The notes beneath the pieces are model-generated. The model did not search any database. It was not told where the DNA came from and saw only the letters and a program-made list of their open reading frames with translations. From the NCBI GenBank assembly GCA_900555715.1, contig USMC01000019.1, positions 1 to 47,948 of the forward strand: a stretch of 47,948 nt of DNA. Direction: 5' to 3'. A program made the translations under genes and the position numbers. Origin of the DNA: an uncultured Porphyromonadaceae bacterium (lineage in GTDB: Bacteria; Bacteroidota; Bacteroidia; Bacteroidales; Muribaculaceae). This document shows, piece after piece, positions 1 to 7,062 of this stretch (the first letter of the stretch is position 1; every line of letters begins with the position of its first letter).

Positions 1-22
1 CGTGACTGTCGCCGACGCCTAA
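1..22 (+). CDS. rplK: 50S ribosomal protein L11, last codons only (partial)
   Basis: Only the end is present: the frame starting at base 2 reads V-T-V-A-D-A and then stops with TAA at 20-22. That fits the C-terminus of L11, which in Clostridia ends in a similar short hydrophobic-acidic tail, and rplK normally stands directly before rplA. The identification rests mainly on this position, since seven codons are too few for a family match. The rest of the gene lies outside the window. Confidence 0.55.
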
Positions 23-35
23 AAGGCGGTGAAAA

Positions 36-113
36 GCGCGGCTTGCCGCGCGAGGCGGCTTGCTGACAAGCAGGCCGGAAACTGTGGGAGGATTTGAAGC
101 CGTTTGTACCACA
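36..113 (+). promoter_or_regulatory. rplA leader with probable L1 binding site
   Basis: The spacer between rplK and rplA is structured. A GC-rich hairpin (GCGCGGC at 36-42 with GCCGCGC at 45-51) is followed by a small stem (GCTTG / CAAGC near 58-71). A third element pairs TGTGG at 83-87 with CCACA at 109-113 and carries GGGAG on its 5' side. L1 is known to repress its own operon by binding an mRNA copy of its 23S rRNA site, and a GTGGGAG side with an opposing ACCAC just before the ribosome binding site is the form expected. The L1 assignment is inference from motif and position. Confidence 0.5.
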
Positions 114-120
114 AGGAGGA
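113..120 (+). promoter_or_regulatory. strong Shine-Dalgarno site of rplA
   Basis: AAGGAGGA lies nine bases before the ATG at 130. This near-perfect anti-16S match is typical of Firmicutes. It contrasts with the genes after position 2,520, almost none of which has such a site, and so supports a different host for the first 2.5 kb. Confidence 0.85.
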
Positions 121-129
121 ACATAAACT

Positions 130-819
130 ATGAAGCATGGCAAGAAGTATATCGAGAGCGCGAAGCTCATCGAAAGCAGCAAGCTGTATGATCCGGACGA
201 GGCCGTGAAGCTCGCCCTGCAGACCGCGAAGACCAAGTTCGACGAGACCATGGAGATCTCCGTGCGTCTGGGCGTCGATCCGCGTCAGGCCGATCAGCAG
301 GTCCGCGGCGCTGTCGTGCTGCCGCACGGCACCGGCAAGAAGGTTCGCGTCCTCGTGTTCGCCAAGGGCGAGCAGGCCAAGGCCGCCGAGGAAGCCGGCG
401 CTGATTACGTTGGCGCTGAAGAGCTGGTTGCGAAGATCCAGGGCGAAAACTGGTTCGATTTCGACGTTGTCGTCGCGACCCCGAACATGATGGGCGTTGT
501 CGGCCGTCTGGGCCGCGTCCTCGGCCCGAAGGGCCTCATGCCGAACCCGAAGAGCGGCACCGTCACCATGGATGTGGCGAAGGCCATCAACGAGATCAAG
601 GCTGGTAAAGTCGAGTATCGTCTGGACAAGCAGGCGATCATCCACTGCCCGATCGGCAAGAAGTCCTTCACTGCCGAGCAGCTGACTGCCAACCTGAACG
701 CGCTGATGGGCGCCATCAACCGCGCCAAGCCGGCCGCGGCCAAGGGCATCTACCTGCGTTCCGTTGTCCTGTCTTCCACGATGGGCCCGGGCATCAAGGT
801 CAATCCGCTCAAGTTCTAA
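130..819 (+). CDS. rplA: 50S ribosomal protein L1
   Basis: L1 forms the mobile L1 stalk of the large ribosomal subunit, guides deacylated tRNA out of the E site, and represses its own mRNA. The 229 residues match the usual bacterial length. The family signature LGRVLGPKGLMPNPKSGTV stands near residues 125-145, and the N-terminus (MKHGKKYIESAKLI) is the usual start. The ATG at 130 is fixed by the Shine-Dalgarno site at 113-120. The gene is GC-rich with Clostridia-like sequence. A rho-independent terminator follows at 831-872, so rplJ and rplL, which usually come next, are not in this transcript; an unrelated exported protein gene follows instead. Confidence 0.97.
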   Translation: MKHGKKYIESAKLIESSKLYDPDEAVKLALQTAKTKFDETMEISVRLGVDPRQADQQVRGAVVLPHGTGKKVRVLVFAKGEQAKAAEEAGADYVGAEELVAKIQGENWFDFDVVVATPNMMGVVGRLGRVLGPKGLMPNPKSGTVTMDVAKAINEIKAGKVEYRLDKQAIIHCPIGKKSFTAEQLTANLNALMGAINRAKPAAAKGIYLRSVVLSSTMGPGIKVNPLKF

Positions 820-830
820 TTTGAACAAAG

Positions 831-872
831 ACGACCTTCGTGGGAATGTTTTCCTGCGGAGGTTCGTTTTTT
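831..872 (+). terminator. rho-independent terminator after rplA
   Basis: A long imperfect hairpin pairs ACGACCTTCGTGGGAA (831-846) with TTCCTGCGGAGGTTCGT (about 851-867). It has some G-T pairs, one bulged T and a short loop, and a run of six T follows. It starts 12 bases after the rplA stop codon and would end the rplK-rplA transcript. Confidence 0.8.
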
Positions 873-916
873 ATATACACGGATGCGCGACGGAAGGAAC
901 TGAAAGGAGAATGCGG

Positions 917-1681
917 ATGAAAAGAAGATTTTGCGCGATTCTGGCGGCGGCGATGATGGCGTGCTGCGCGTCGGCCTCGGCGGACGCGGTGGACCTGTTG
1001 AAACCGATCTGGATGCAGATGATGAGCGACAGCGGATCATCGGGTTCCGAAAAGGTGGGGGAAGCGACGGTCACGTGCGGCGACGAGCGGCTGACGGTGG
1101 AGCATTACGGCGTGCTGCTGCAAAACGAATACGCGGCGGAGGCATACGTTTATGCCGTGCTGCGCAATACGAGCGGACAGAGACTGCCGATTCAATCCAT
1201 TCAGATGACGGTGAAAAACGGAAGCGGCAGGGCGCTGCACGAGGAGCGCTATGTCAGCCATCTGCCGGGCGTGGTGGAGCCGAACGGAACGCTGCTGGTC
1301 AGCGAATGGATGTATGATTTCACAAAAGACATCGGCAAGGTGGCTTCCATCGATATCACGGTGGAAACGGACACGCGCGCTTACGAGCGCTGGGACAGGC
1401 TGGACGGCGTCCGCGCGTGGCAGGAAGGGCAGTATCTCTATGTAGAGCTGACGAACACGACGGAAGAGACGCTGTTCGGCGCGGTCTGCGGCGCGACGCT
1501 GGAAACGGCGGACGGACAGATTTTGGATATGATGCTGCAAAGCAGCTATGAAACGATGGACGTAGGCATCGCCCCGAAGAGCACGGTCGTTTGGCGCAAA
1601 CGGCTTGAGGATGGCGCGACGCTGAAGCTCGGCGCGGATACGGTCTGCGAGGCGTGGGCATATCGGGTGGAAACATACTGA
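917..1681 (+). CDS. exported protein of unknown function
   Basis: I do not recognise this 254-residue protein. The start at 917 is chosen because AAGGAG at 904-909 sits seven bases before it; an ATG at 911 is too close to that site. The N-terminus is a clear Sec signal peptide: MKRR, a hydrophobic stretch ending near A-S-A-S-A-D-A, then the mature part. The mature protein seems to hold two similar beta-rich segments (about 45-150 and 150-250) with alternating hydrophobic residues, such as the stretch around LYVELTNTTEETLFGAVCGA. This resembles the Ig-like FxLYD/DUF type domains of Gram-positive surface proteins, but that is only an impression. No lipobox or sortase motif is visible. An ECF sigma factor gene follows 81 bases later. 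Confidence 0.7.
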   Translation: MKRRFCAILAAAMMACCASASADAVDLLKPIWMQMMSDSGSSGSEKVGEATVTCGDERLTVEHYGVLLQNEYAAEAYVYAVLRNTSGQRLPIQSIQMTVKNGSGRALHEERYVSHLPGVVEPNGTLLVSEWMYDFTKDIGKVASIDITVETDTRAYERWDRLDGVRAWQEGQYLYVELTNTTEETLFGAVCGATLETADGQILDMMLQSSYETMDVGIAPKSTVVWRKRLEDGATLKLGADTVCEAWAYRVETY

Positions 1682-1705
1682 ACAAAATTTGAAAAAAAGC
1701 GTATC
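1679..1705 (+). promoter_or_regulatory. candidate ECF-type promoter before the sigma factor gene
   Basis: TGAAC at 1679-1683 and CGTATC at 1700-1705 are separated by 16 bases, with an A/T-rich tract between them. This is the AAC - 16 or 17 bases - CGT pattern used by many ECF sigma factors, such as SigW-type promoters of Bacillus. It overlaps the stop codon of the exported protein gene and lies about 60 bases before the sigma gene, so it could be that factor's own promoter. This is inference from pattern alone. Confidence 0.4.
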
Positions 1706-1762
1706 ATTTGGGCGTGCCGCGCGCTATACAGACAGAAGGCGAAAGACGGAGCGTGAACGGCG

Positions 1763-2299
1763 ATGGAGCGGGAAAAAGAGGCGTTTATCGAATGGCTTTA
1801 CACGCAGTACGCGGTGAAGCTGGAACGCGCGAGCCTCAACTGGGTGCTGCATCGGCCGGAATACCGCGATATGGTGGATGACAGCATTCAAAAGACGTTT
1901 CTGAAAGCCTGCGAAGAATATGACCGGCTGAAAGACGCGCCGTATATCGAGGCGTGGCTGTTTAAAACCTGCCGCCATCGGCTGCTGACGGAGATTAACA
2001 CCTATCGCAGACGGCAGAAGCGGCACGTGGCGCTGGATGGCGGGACGGCCGTTTCGGATGAACGGCTGATGACGGCCATTGACGCGCTGCCCGAACAGAT
2101 CGGCAATCGGGAAACGCTGGAACGGATTCTCGACGCGCTCAGCGAACGGGAAAAGGGGCTTGTGCGAGAACGGTTTGTGAACGGCGCAAGCGTTGAAGAA
2201 ATGGCCCAAAAAGAAAAGACGACGGTTGGCGCGATTCGCTCGGCGCTGGCGCGGCTGCGCAAAAAGGCACGGCGGCTGGCCGGGGACGAACGCGGATGA
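1763..2299 (+). CDS. ECF-type RNA polymerase sigma factor
   Basis: The 178-residue protein has the two-domain layout of group 4 sigma factors. The sigma-2-like part spans about residues 8-80, with the DDSIQKTFLKACEEYDRLKD and AWLFKTCRHRLLTEINTYRR stretches that correspond to the core-binding and -10 recognition helices. The sigma-4-like part spans about 115-172, with LSEREKGLVRERFVNGASVE and a helix-turn-helix around EMAQKEKTTVGAIRSALARL for the -35 element. It would direct RNA polymerase to a small regulon, probably including its own gene (see 1679-1705). The stop overlaps a possible ATG of the next frame (ATGA at 2296-2299), so the next gene is probably translationally coupled and could be its anti-sigma factor. 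Confidence 0.85.
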   Translation: MEREKEAFIEWLYTQYAVKLERASLNWVLHRPEYRDMVDDSIQKTFLKACEEYDRLKDAPYIEAWLFKTCRHRLLTEINTYRRRQKRHVALDGGTAVSDERLMTAIDALPEQIGNRETLERILDALSEREKGLVRERFVNGASVEEMAQKEKTTVGAIRSALARLRKKARRLAGDERG

Positions 2300-2319
2300 A
2301 GCCGAAGGGAGGCGACGGC

Positions 2320-2523
2320 ATGAACGAAAAAATGGAGCAGATCCGCCGCGCAGTCAAGGCCGGAAAACTGACGGCGGACGGCGCGCGGAAAGCGCTGGAA
2401 GATGAAATGGAACGGGAGCTGAGCCAAAAGCCCGAAGACATCGACATGGACGTGGTGAACGCGTGCGAAGCGCTGTTGACCGAGCTGAGCGACGCGGACG
2501 AGGCGCTCGAGGAATTCATACAT
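2320..2523 (+). CDS. N-terminal part of a possible anti-sigma factor (cut by the junction)
   Basis: The frame starts at 2320 behind AGGGAGG at 2306-2312. It reads MNEKMEQIRRAVKAGKL and then a helical, charged stretch up to about DADEALEEF. After that the reading continues into rplE antisense sequence and is no longer meaningful. The real gene is therefore truncated at about 2,490-2,520. The position directly after an ECF sigma gene, with near overlap, is where anti-sigma factors sit. No zinc-binding HxxxCxxC motif or membrane segment is visible in the part present, so the function stays an inference from context. Confidence 0.5.
2488..2523. other. chimeric junction between Firmicutes and Bacteroidales DNA
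   Basis: Read on the minus strand, codons from 2523 back to 2488 encode M-Y-E-F-L-E-R-L-V-R-V-A, a correct L5 sequence. From 2487 on the L5 match stops: the family expects L-P-R and the sequence gives Q-L-G. Read on the plus strand, the same bases continue the putative anti-sigma frame (D-A-D-E-A-L-E-E-F). Up to about 35 bases thus fit both genes, which is the hallmark of two contigs joined at a short shared word. Shine-Dalgarno use, gene content and gene style change at this point. Confidence 0.85.
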
Positions 2524-2811
2524 CTTCTCGCGGCGCAGTGTCACACGGACGCCGACCGGCATTTTCTTACGGAGCTTGAAGTTCGAGATATCCTTGCGCG
2601 AGAGAGTAGCGACTGCTTTCTGACCGGTGATGGCGGTCATCTCTGCAATAGCGGTGTCGATCAACTTCTTGTCCTGAGTAGCTTCGCCGATGCCCTGGTT
2701 GATGACAATCTTCTCCAGGCGCGGCACGCGCATCACGGTTGAATAGTTGAACTGCTTCTCCAGCGCCGGAACGATACGCTCCTTGTAGTCTTTTTGAAGT
2801 GTTGTGACCAT
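2488..2811 (-). CDS. rplE: 50S ribosomal protein L5, N-terminal part (cut by the junction)
   Basis: L5 binds 5S rRNA and contacts the P-site tRNA and the small subunit. About 108 of roughly 185 residues are present: MVTTLQKDYKERIVPALEKQ at the start, then VPRLEKIVINQGIGEAT and KKMPVGVRVTLRREKMYEFL, all well conserved in the family. The gene starts two bases after the rplX stop, in normal spc order. The C-terminal half and the expected following genes (rpsN, rpsH, rplF, rplR, rpsE and others) are missing because the sequence switches to the Firmicutes fragment. Confidence 0.92.
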
Positions 2812-2813
2812 TA

Positions 2814-3128
2814 TTAGATTTCCTGATTGGATTTTTTAGAGATACGAACAACCTTGCCGTTTTCGCGTTTGATAGCTATACGGGTTGCCTTACCGGTCTT
2901 GGGATCGACGAGGTTGAGGTTGGAAATGTGGATGGGGGCTTCCTTCTTCACCAGACCGCCCTGAGGATACTGAGCGGTGGGCTTGGTAGCTTTGGTGATG
3001 ATGTTGATGCCTTCTACGATTGCACGGTTCTTGTCGCGCAGAACTTGAAGAACTCGGCCGGTCTTGCCTTTGTCCTCGCCGGCGAGGACGCAGACGTTGT
3101 CGCCTTTCTTAATATAAATCTTGCTCAT
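2814..3128 (-). CDS. rplX: 50S ribosomal protein L24
   Basis: L24 starts assembly of the large subunit and lies near the exit tunnel. The 104 residues carry the N-terminal KOW motif (about residues 5-35: KKGDNVCVLAGEDKGKTGRV) and the GGLVKKEAPIHISNL stretch typical of bacterial L24. It stands between rplN and rplE in the standard order, 12 bases after rplN. No ribosome binding site is visible, as usual in Bacteroidetes. Confidence 0.96.
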   Translation of the reverse strand: MSKIYIKKGDNVCVLAGEDKGKTGRVLQVLRDKNRAIVEGINIITKATKPTAQYPQGGLVKKEAPIHISNLNLVDPKTGKATRIAIKRENGKVVRISKKSNQEI

Positions 3129-3140
3129 GTCCGGTCTTGA

Positions 3141-3506
3141 TTAGAGCACTTCGGGTGCAAGTGAAACAATCTTCATGTTTTTGGCACGGAGCTCGCGGGC
3201 TACCGGACCGAAAATACGTGTGCCGCGGAGCTCACCGTCGTTCTTGAGAAGAACGCAGGCATTGTCGTCGAAACGGATATATGAACCGTCGGGACGGCGG
3301 ACCTCCTTGTTTGTGCGGACCACCATGGCGCGCGATACGGTGCCTTTCTTGACATCGGCGCCGGGAAGAGCGTTCTTGACGGTGACAACGATGATGTCAC
3401 CGACGGAAGCATAGCGGCGTCCGGTGCCACCGAGCACATGGATGCAGAGGCATTCTTTAGCGCCGGAGTTGTCGGCAACTGTAAGACGTGATTCTGTCTG
3501 TATCAT
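3141..3506 (-). CDS. rplN: 50S ribosomal protein L14
   Basis: L14 binds 23S rRNA and forms inter-subunit bridge B8; it is also the docking site of the silencing factor RsfS. The 121 residues include MIQTESRLTVADNSGAKE at the start and the signature region around GDIIVVTVKNALPGADVKKG. Length and order (rpsQ-rplN-rplX) are normal, and the gene starts two bases after the rpsQ stop, suggesting coupled translation. Confidence 0.97.
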   Translation of the reverse strand: MIQTESRLTVADNSGAKECLCIHVLGGTGRRYASVGDIIVVTVKNALPGADVKKGTVSRAMVVRTNKEVRRPDGSYIRFDDNACVLLKNDGELRGTRIFGPVARELRAKNMKIVSLAPEVL

Positions 3507-3508
3507 TA

Positions 3509-3769
3509 TTACTTAACTTTTTCGATGATTTCTACTAATCTCCAGCGCTTTGTCTTGCTCAGGGGACGTGTTTCCATCAGACGGACGGTATCACCGACAG
3601 AGCATTCGTTGTTCTCGTCGTGTGCGTGGTACTTTTTGCTCTTGTTGACAAATTTGCCGTAGATGGGGTGCTTTTCTTTCCAGCGGACAGTGACAGTGAT
3701 GGACTTGTCGCACTTGTTGCTGGATACGATGCCGATGCGCTCTTTGCGCAGGTTGCGTGTTTCTTCCAT
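3509..3769 (-). CDS. rpsQ: 30S ribosomal protein S17
   Basis: S17 is a primary 16S rRNA binder of the small subunit with an OB fold. The 86 residues begin METR-like (MEETRNLRKERIGIVSSNKC) and contain the family pattern KSITVTVRWKEKHPIYGKF and the C-terminal RPLSKTKRWRLVEI. It lies between rpmC and rplN, 13 bases after rpmC. Confidence 0.96.
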   Translation of the reverse strand: MEETRNLRKERIGIVSSNKCDKSITVTVRWKEKHPIYGKFVNKSKKYHAHDENNECSVGDTVRLMETRPLSKTKRWRLVEIIEKVK

Positions 3770-3782
3770 ATTCGTCGGGCTG

Positions 3783-3977
3783 TTATTTGTTAAGTTCGCG
3801 CCGGCGAAGCTCGGTTTTCACACGGGCAATCATTCGGCGGTCGGCCGTCAGCTGGGCAGGATTGTCCAGAGGGCTTACCGAGTGGTTCATGCGGCTCTGA
3901 AGATATTCTTTCTCCATCTGCTGCAGGCGCTCGCTCAGGTCGGCAGTGGCCATTTCGCGGATTTCTTCTTTTTTCAT
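3783..3977 (-). CDS. rpmC: 50S ribosomal protein L29
   Basis: A small helical protein next to the exit tunnel, part of the docking site for trigger factor and SRP together with L23. The 64 residues (MKKEEIREMATADLSERLQQ, ending RVKTELRRRELNK) show the two-helix hairpin pattern of L29. It is placed seven bases after rplP and before rpsQ as in nearly all bacteria. Confidence 0.95.
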   Translation of the reverse strand: MKKEEIREMATADLSERLQQMEKEYLQSRMNHSVSPLDNPAQLTADRRMIARVKTELRRRELNK

Positions 3978-3984
3978 AACTTAA

Positions 3985-4416
3985 TTACACGTTTTGGGTG
4001 GGATCGTAGTCGCGACGGACAACGAATTTTGTTACCACGGGAAGTTTCTGTGCTGCAAGACGGAGTGCCTCCTTGGCGATGTCGTAGCTTACACCTTCAA
4101 CTTCGATGATGATGCGACCGGGAGTTACGGATGCGACAAATCCTTCGGGATTACCTTTACCTTTACCCATTCGGACATCGGCAGGTTTTCTTGTGATGGG
4201 CTTGTCCGGGAAAATGCGGATCCAGATCTGACCCTGACGCTGCATATAACGTGTCACCGCAATACGGGCTGCCTCGATCTGGCGACCTGTAATCCATTTG
4301 GTCTCAAGAGTCTTGATGCCGAATGAACCGAATGCGAGAGAATTGCCACGCTGGGCATTTCCCTTCGCACGACCTTTCTGCATGCGGCGGAATTTGGTTT
4401 TCTTAGGCTGTAACAT
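3985..4416 (-). CDS. rplP: 50S ribosomal protein L16
   Basis: L16 sits near the A site and peptidyl transferase centre and is needed for late assembly. The 143 residues start MLQPKKTKFRRMQKGRAKG and hold the signature KPADVRMGKGKGNPEGFVA. Length and position after rpsC are standard. Confidence 0.97.
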   Translation of the reverse strand: MLQPKKTKFRRMQKGRAKGNAQRGNSLAFGSFGIKTLETKWITGRQIEAARIAVTRYMQRQGQIWIRIFPDKPITRKPADVRMGKGKGNPEGFVASVTPGRIIIEVEGVSYDIAKEALRLAAQKLPVVTKFVVRRDYDPTQNV

Positions 4417-4438
4417 TGTTTATAGCTTTGCAGAATGT

Positions 4439-5173
4439 TTAACGGTTGTTTTTCGAAGCCCGGAAACCGCCGCGACGCTCACGGTTGCCTTTGCCGGCAG
4501 GACGGCCTTCTTTCTGGTTGTTTGTGAACTGGGGAGCGAGGTCGCGCTTGCCGTAAACCTCACCGCGGCAGATCCATACTTTGACGCCTACGACGCCAAC
4601 CTTGGTGTGAGCCTCCACGAGAGCGTAGTCGATGTCGGCACGCAGTGTGTGCAGAGGAGTACGTCCTTCCTTGAACATCTCCGAACGCGCCATTTCTGCG
4701 CCGTTGAGACGTCCGCAGCACTGGATCTTGACACCCTCGGCACCGGCACGCATTGTCGATGCCACTGCCATCTTGACAGCGCGGCGGTAAGCCACCTTGC
4801 CTTCGATCTGGCGGGCGATTGTCGAAGCGACAATCTGCGCGTCGAGTTCGGGACGCTTAACTTCGTAGATGTTGATCTGTACATCCTTGTCGGTGAGTTT
4901 TTTCAGTTCTTCTTTGAGCTTCTCAACCTCTGCGCCCTGCGGACCGATGATTTTGCCGGGTCGCGAAGTGCAGATAGTGATTGTAATGAGCTTGAGCGTG
5001 CGCTCTATCACGATACGCGAGACACTGCTGTTGGCAAGACGCTCGTTGAGGTATTCGCGAAGCTTGTAGTCTTCGAGAATGTTATCGGGGAATTTGCCTT
5101 TTTCTGACCAGTTGGAGTCCCAGCCACGGATTACGCCCAGGCGGTTGCTGATAGGATTAACTTTCTGTCCCAT
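4439..5173 (-). CDS. rpsC: 30S ribosomal protein S3
   Basis: S3 lines the mRNA entry channel and has helicase-like activity with S4 and S5. The 244 residues include the KH domain (about 40-110, with the loop around RPGKIIGPQGAEVEKLKEEL) and the C-terminal S3 domain with GRLNGAEMARSE. The basic tail (RERRGGFRASKNNR) is typical of Bacteroidetes. It starts three bases after the rplV stop. Confidence 0.97.
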   Translation of the reverse strand: MGQKVNPISNRLGVIRGWDSNWSEKGKFPDNILEDYKLREYLNERLANSSVSRIVIERTLKLITITICTSRPGKIIGPQGAEVEKLKEELKKLTDKDVQINIYEVKRPELDAQIVASTIARQIEGKVAYRRAVKMAVASTMRAGAEGVKIQCCGRLNGAEMARSEMFKEGRTPLHTLRADIDYALVEAHTKVGVVGVKVWICRGEVYGKRDLAPQFTNNQKEGRPAGKGNRERRGGFRASKNNR

Positions 5174-5176
5174 TGT

Positions 5177-5590
5177 TTATGCCTCGGTATTGTTTTTGTT
5201 TTCGATTTTGTCGACAATTACTGTCACGTGGTTGGAACGCTTGCGGATGCGGTAGCCGCGGCCCTGAGGTGCTGTGCGCAGACGCTTGAGCATAGGAGCG
5301 GGATCCACATAGATTGTCGATATATAGAGCGTGCCGTTATCGGCTTTCTGCTCGTTTTTCTGTTCCCAGTTAGCCACTGCAGAACGCACGAGCTTTTCGA
5401 GCCTTGCGGCAGCTTCCTTATTGGAGAACTTGAGTATGCCGAGGGCACGGAACACTTCCTGTCCGCGTACCATGTCGGCTACCAGACGCATTTTGCGGGG
5501 GGAGGAGGGCACGTTTGTGAGCTTTGCGAAAGCTACATTGCGCTTTGCCTCCTTGTGCTGGTTGGCTGATAATCGTTTTCTTTCACCCAT
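5177..5590 (-). CDS. rplV: 50S ribosomal protein L22
   Basis: L22 lines the peptide exit tunnel; its beta hairpin forms the constriction with L4. The 137 residues contain NVPSSPRKMRLVADMVRGQE and the hairpin region PMLKRLRTAPQGRGYRIRKR, with no visible deletion of the kind linked with macrolide resistance. The N-terminal 14 residues (MGERKRLSANQHKE) are longer than in E. coli but usual for Bacteroidales. Confidence 0.96.
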   Translation of the reverse strand: MGERKRLSANQHKEAKRNVAFAKLTNVPSSPRKMRLVADMVRGQEVFRALGILKFSNKEAAARLEKLVRSAVANWEQKNEQKADNGTLYISTIYVDPAPMLKRLRTAPQGRGYRIRKRSNHVTVIVDKIENKNNTEA

Positions 5591-5635
5591 ATTGTTTGTC
5601 GTCTTTATATTCGATGATTAATGATTGTCAGGCCC

Positions 5636-5905
5636 TTATTTCTTCTTGTTGCCGGCGTGGCCGCGGAAGGTGCGTGTGGGGGCGAACTCTCCGAGCTTGT
5701 GACCTACCATGTTCTCAGTGACATACACGGGAATGAACTTATTTCCGTTGTGCACTGCGAAAGTATGGCCTACGAATTCAGGAGCGATCATGGATGCGCG
5801 GCTCCACGTCTTGATGACGTTCTTCTTGCCGGAAGCTTCCATGTCGGCTACTTTCTTCTCAAGCTTGACGCTGATGAAGGGACCTTTTTTTAATGAACGG
5901 CTCAT
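5636..5905 (-). CDS. rpsS: 30S ribosomal protein S19
   Basis: S19 forms a complex with S13 in the small-subunit head and touches A- and P-site tRNAs. The 89 residues start MSRSLKKGPFISVKLEKKV and include the signature region FVGHTFAVHNGNKFIPVYVT. A 45-base gap separates it from rplV, longer than other gaps here but without a clear hairpin. Confidence 0.97.
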   Translation of the reverse strand: MSRSLKKGPFISVKLEKKVADMEASGKKNVIKTWSRASMIAPEFVGHTFAVHNGNKFIPVYVTENMVGHKLGEFAPTRTFRGHAGNKKK

Positions 5906-5923
5906 ATTTGCTAATTTGTCAGA

Positions 5924-6754
5924 TTACTTCTTTTTTCTTCTCTCAATGATATACTTCGATGAGGGCTTCTTGGGCGCACGTGTCTTGAGACCCTTGCTGT
6001 AAAGACCCTTGCGCGAACGGGGATGACCACCGGATGCGCGACCTTCACCACCACCCATGGGGTGATCGACAGGGTTCATGACAACGCCGCGGTTGTGAGG
6101 ACGCTTGCCGAGCCAGCGGCTGCGACCTGCCTTACCGGAGCTTTCGAGGGAATGTTCGCTGTTGCCGACGACACCTACAGTAGCCTTGCAGTCTGCAAGC
6201 ACCTTGCGGGTTTCGCCAGAAGGTAATTTGATGATGGCGTATGTGCCTTCGCGAGATATGAGCTGGGCGAAAGTTCCTGCCGAACGAGCCATGAAGGCGC
6301 CCTGTCCGGGACGCAGCTCGATGCAGTGGATGAGAGTACCTACGGGAATCTTGCTCAGAGGAAGAGCGTTTCCTACTTCGGGAGCAGCCTCGGGACCGCT
6401 CACTACTTTTGTTCCGACCTCAAGACCGTTAGGTGCGATGATATAAGCCTTGTAGCCGTCCACGTAGTAGAGAAGGGCGATGCGGGCAGAACGGTTGGGA
6501 TCATACTCGATCGACTTTACTACTGCGGGGATTCCGTCGCGATTTCTCTTGAAGTCGATGATGCGGTATTTGCGTTTGTGTCCGCCGCCCATGTAGCGGT
6601 TGGTCAGATGACCTTCGTTGTTACGACCGCCTGTGGCACGCTTGCCGACTGTAAGAGACTTTTCCGGTGTGGTAGCAGTGATTGTTCCTTTGAACACACC
6701 GATAATTTTGTGACGCTGCCCAGGAGTTGTGGGCTTGAATTTTCTTACTGCCAT
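5924..6754 (-). CDS. rplB: 50S ribosomal protein L2
   Basis: L2 is the most conserved large-subunit protein; it supports peptidyl transfer and subunit joining. The 276 residues have the family length. The C-terminal signature VVMNPVDHPMGGGEGRASGG includes the functionally important histidine of the NPVDHPMGGG motif. It is followed 18 bases on by rpsS. Confidence 0.98.
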   Translation of the reverse strand: MAVRKFKPTTPGQRHKIIGVFKGTITATTPEKSLTVGKRATGGRNNEGHLTNRYMGGGHKRKYRIIDFKRNRDGIPAVVKSIEYDPNRSARIALLYYVDGYKAYIIAPNGLEVGTKVVSGPEAAPEVGNALPLSKIPVGTLIHCIELRPGQGAFMARSAGTFAQLISREGTYAIIKLPSGETRKVLADCKATVGVVGNSEHSLESSGKAGRSRWLGKRPHNRGVVMNPVDHPMGGGEGRASGGHPRSRKGLYSKGLKTRAPKKPSSKYIIERRKKK

Positions 6755-6759
6755 TGTTG

Positions 6760-7050
6760 TTAGATGTTGCTGAAGAATTCAATGGTTTCACCGTCGGCTA
6801 CTTTGACATAAGCCTTTTTCCAGCTCGATGTCTTTCCGCGGAGAAGACCGCTTTTGGTCCAGCGCGATTTGTTCTTCGCACGGACAACAGCCGTATTGAC
6901 GCTTTCCACCTTGACACCGTAGAGCTGTTCTACGAGAGTCTTGATCTGGTATTTGTTTGCGTCCGGAGACACACGGAAAGTGTAGCAATTAAGCTTTTCG
7001 GAAAGCTTGGTTGCTCTTTCGGTGATAATCGGTTTAATAGAAATATCCAT
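6760..7050 (-). CDS. rplW: 50S ribosomal protein L23
   Basis: L23 is the main docking point for trigger factor, SRP and the translocon at the exit tunnel. The 96 residues include the N-terminal IIKPIITERATKL-like region (MDISIKPIITERATKLSEKL) and GVKVESVNTAVVRAKNKSRW. It lies between rplD and rplB. Confidence 0.96.
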   Translation of the reverse strand: MDISIKPIITERATKLSEKLNCYTFRVSPDANKYQIKTLVEQLYGVKVESVNTAVVRAKNKSRWTKSGLLRGKTSSWKKAYVKVADGETIEFFSNI

Positions 7051-7062
7051 AGCGGTGGTGCG

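Noticed and set aside
2002..2487. Minus-strand open frame continuing L5 to 2002
   Set aside because: From 2487 the residues no longer match L5, and they lie antisense to the sigma factor gene. The frame is open by chance, because GC-rich genes leave long shadow frames.
2506..2517. CTCGAG and GAATTC (XhoI and EcoRI sites) directly adjoining, as in a cloning polylinker
   Set aside because: On the minus strand these bases are the codons for E-F-L-E of the conserved L5 sequence, and on the plus strand they read L-E-E-F in a plausible frame. The sites are explained by coding sequence. No vector sequence flanks them.
2524..2742. Plus-strand continuation of the possible anti-sigma gene to 2742
   Set aside because: It runs antisense through rplE, whose protein is clearly conserved. 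The residues after the junction are a shadow.
4424..4431. TAGCTTTG promoter-like box on the plus strand between rplP and rpsC
   Set aside because: It points against the ribosomal genes, has no -33 box, and no gene follows on that strand.
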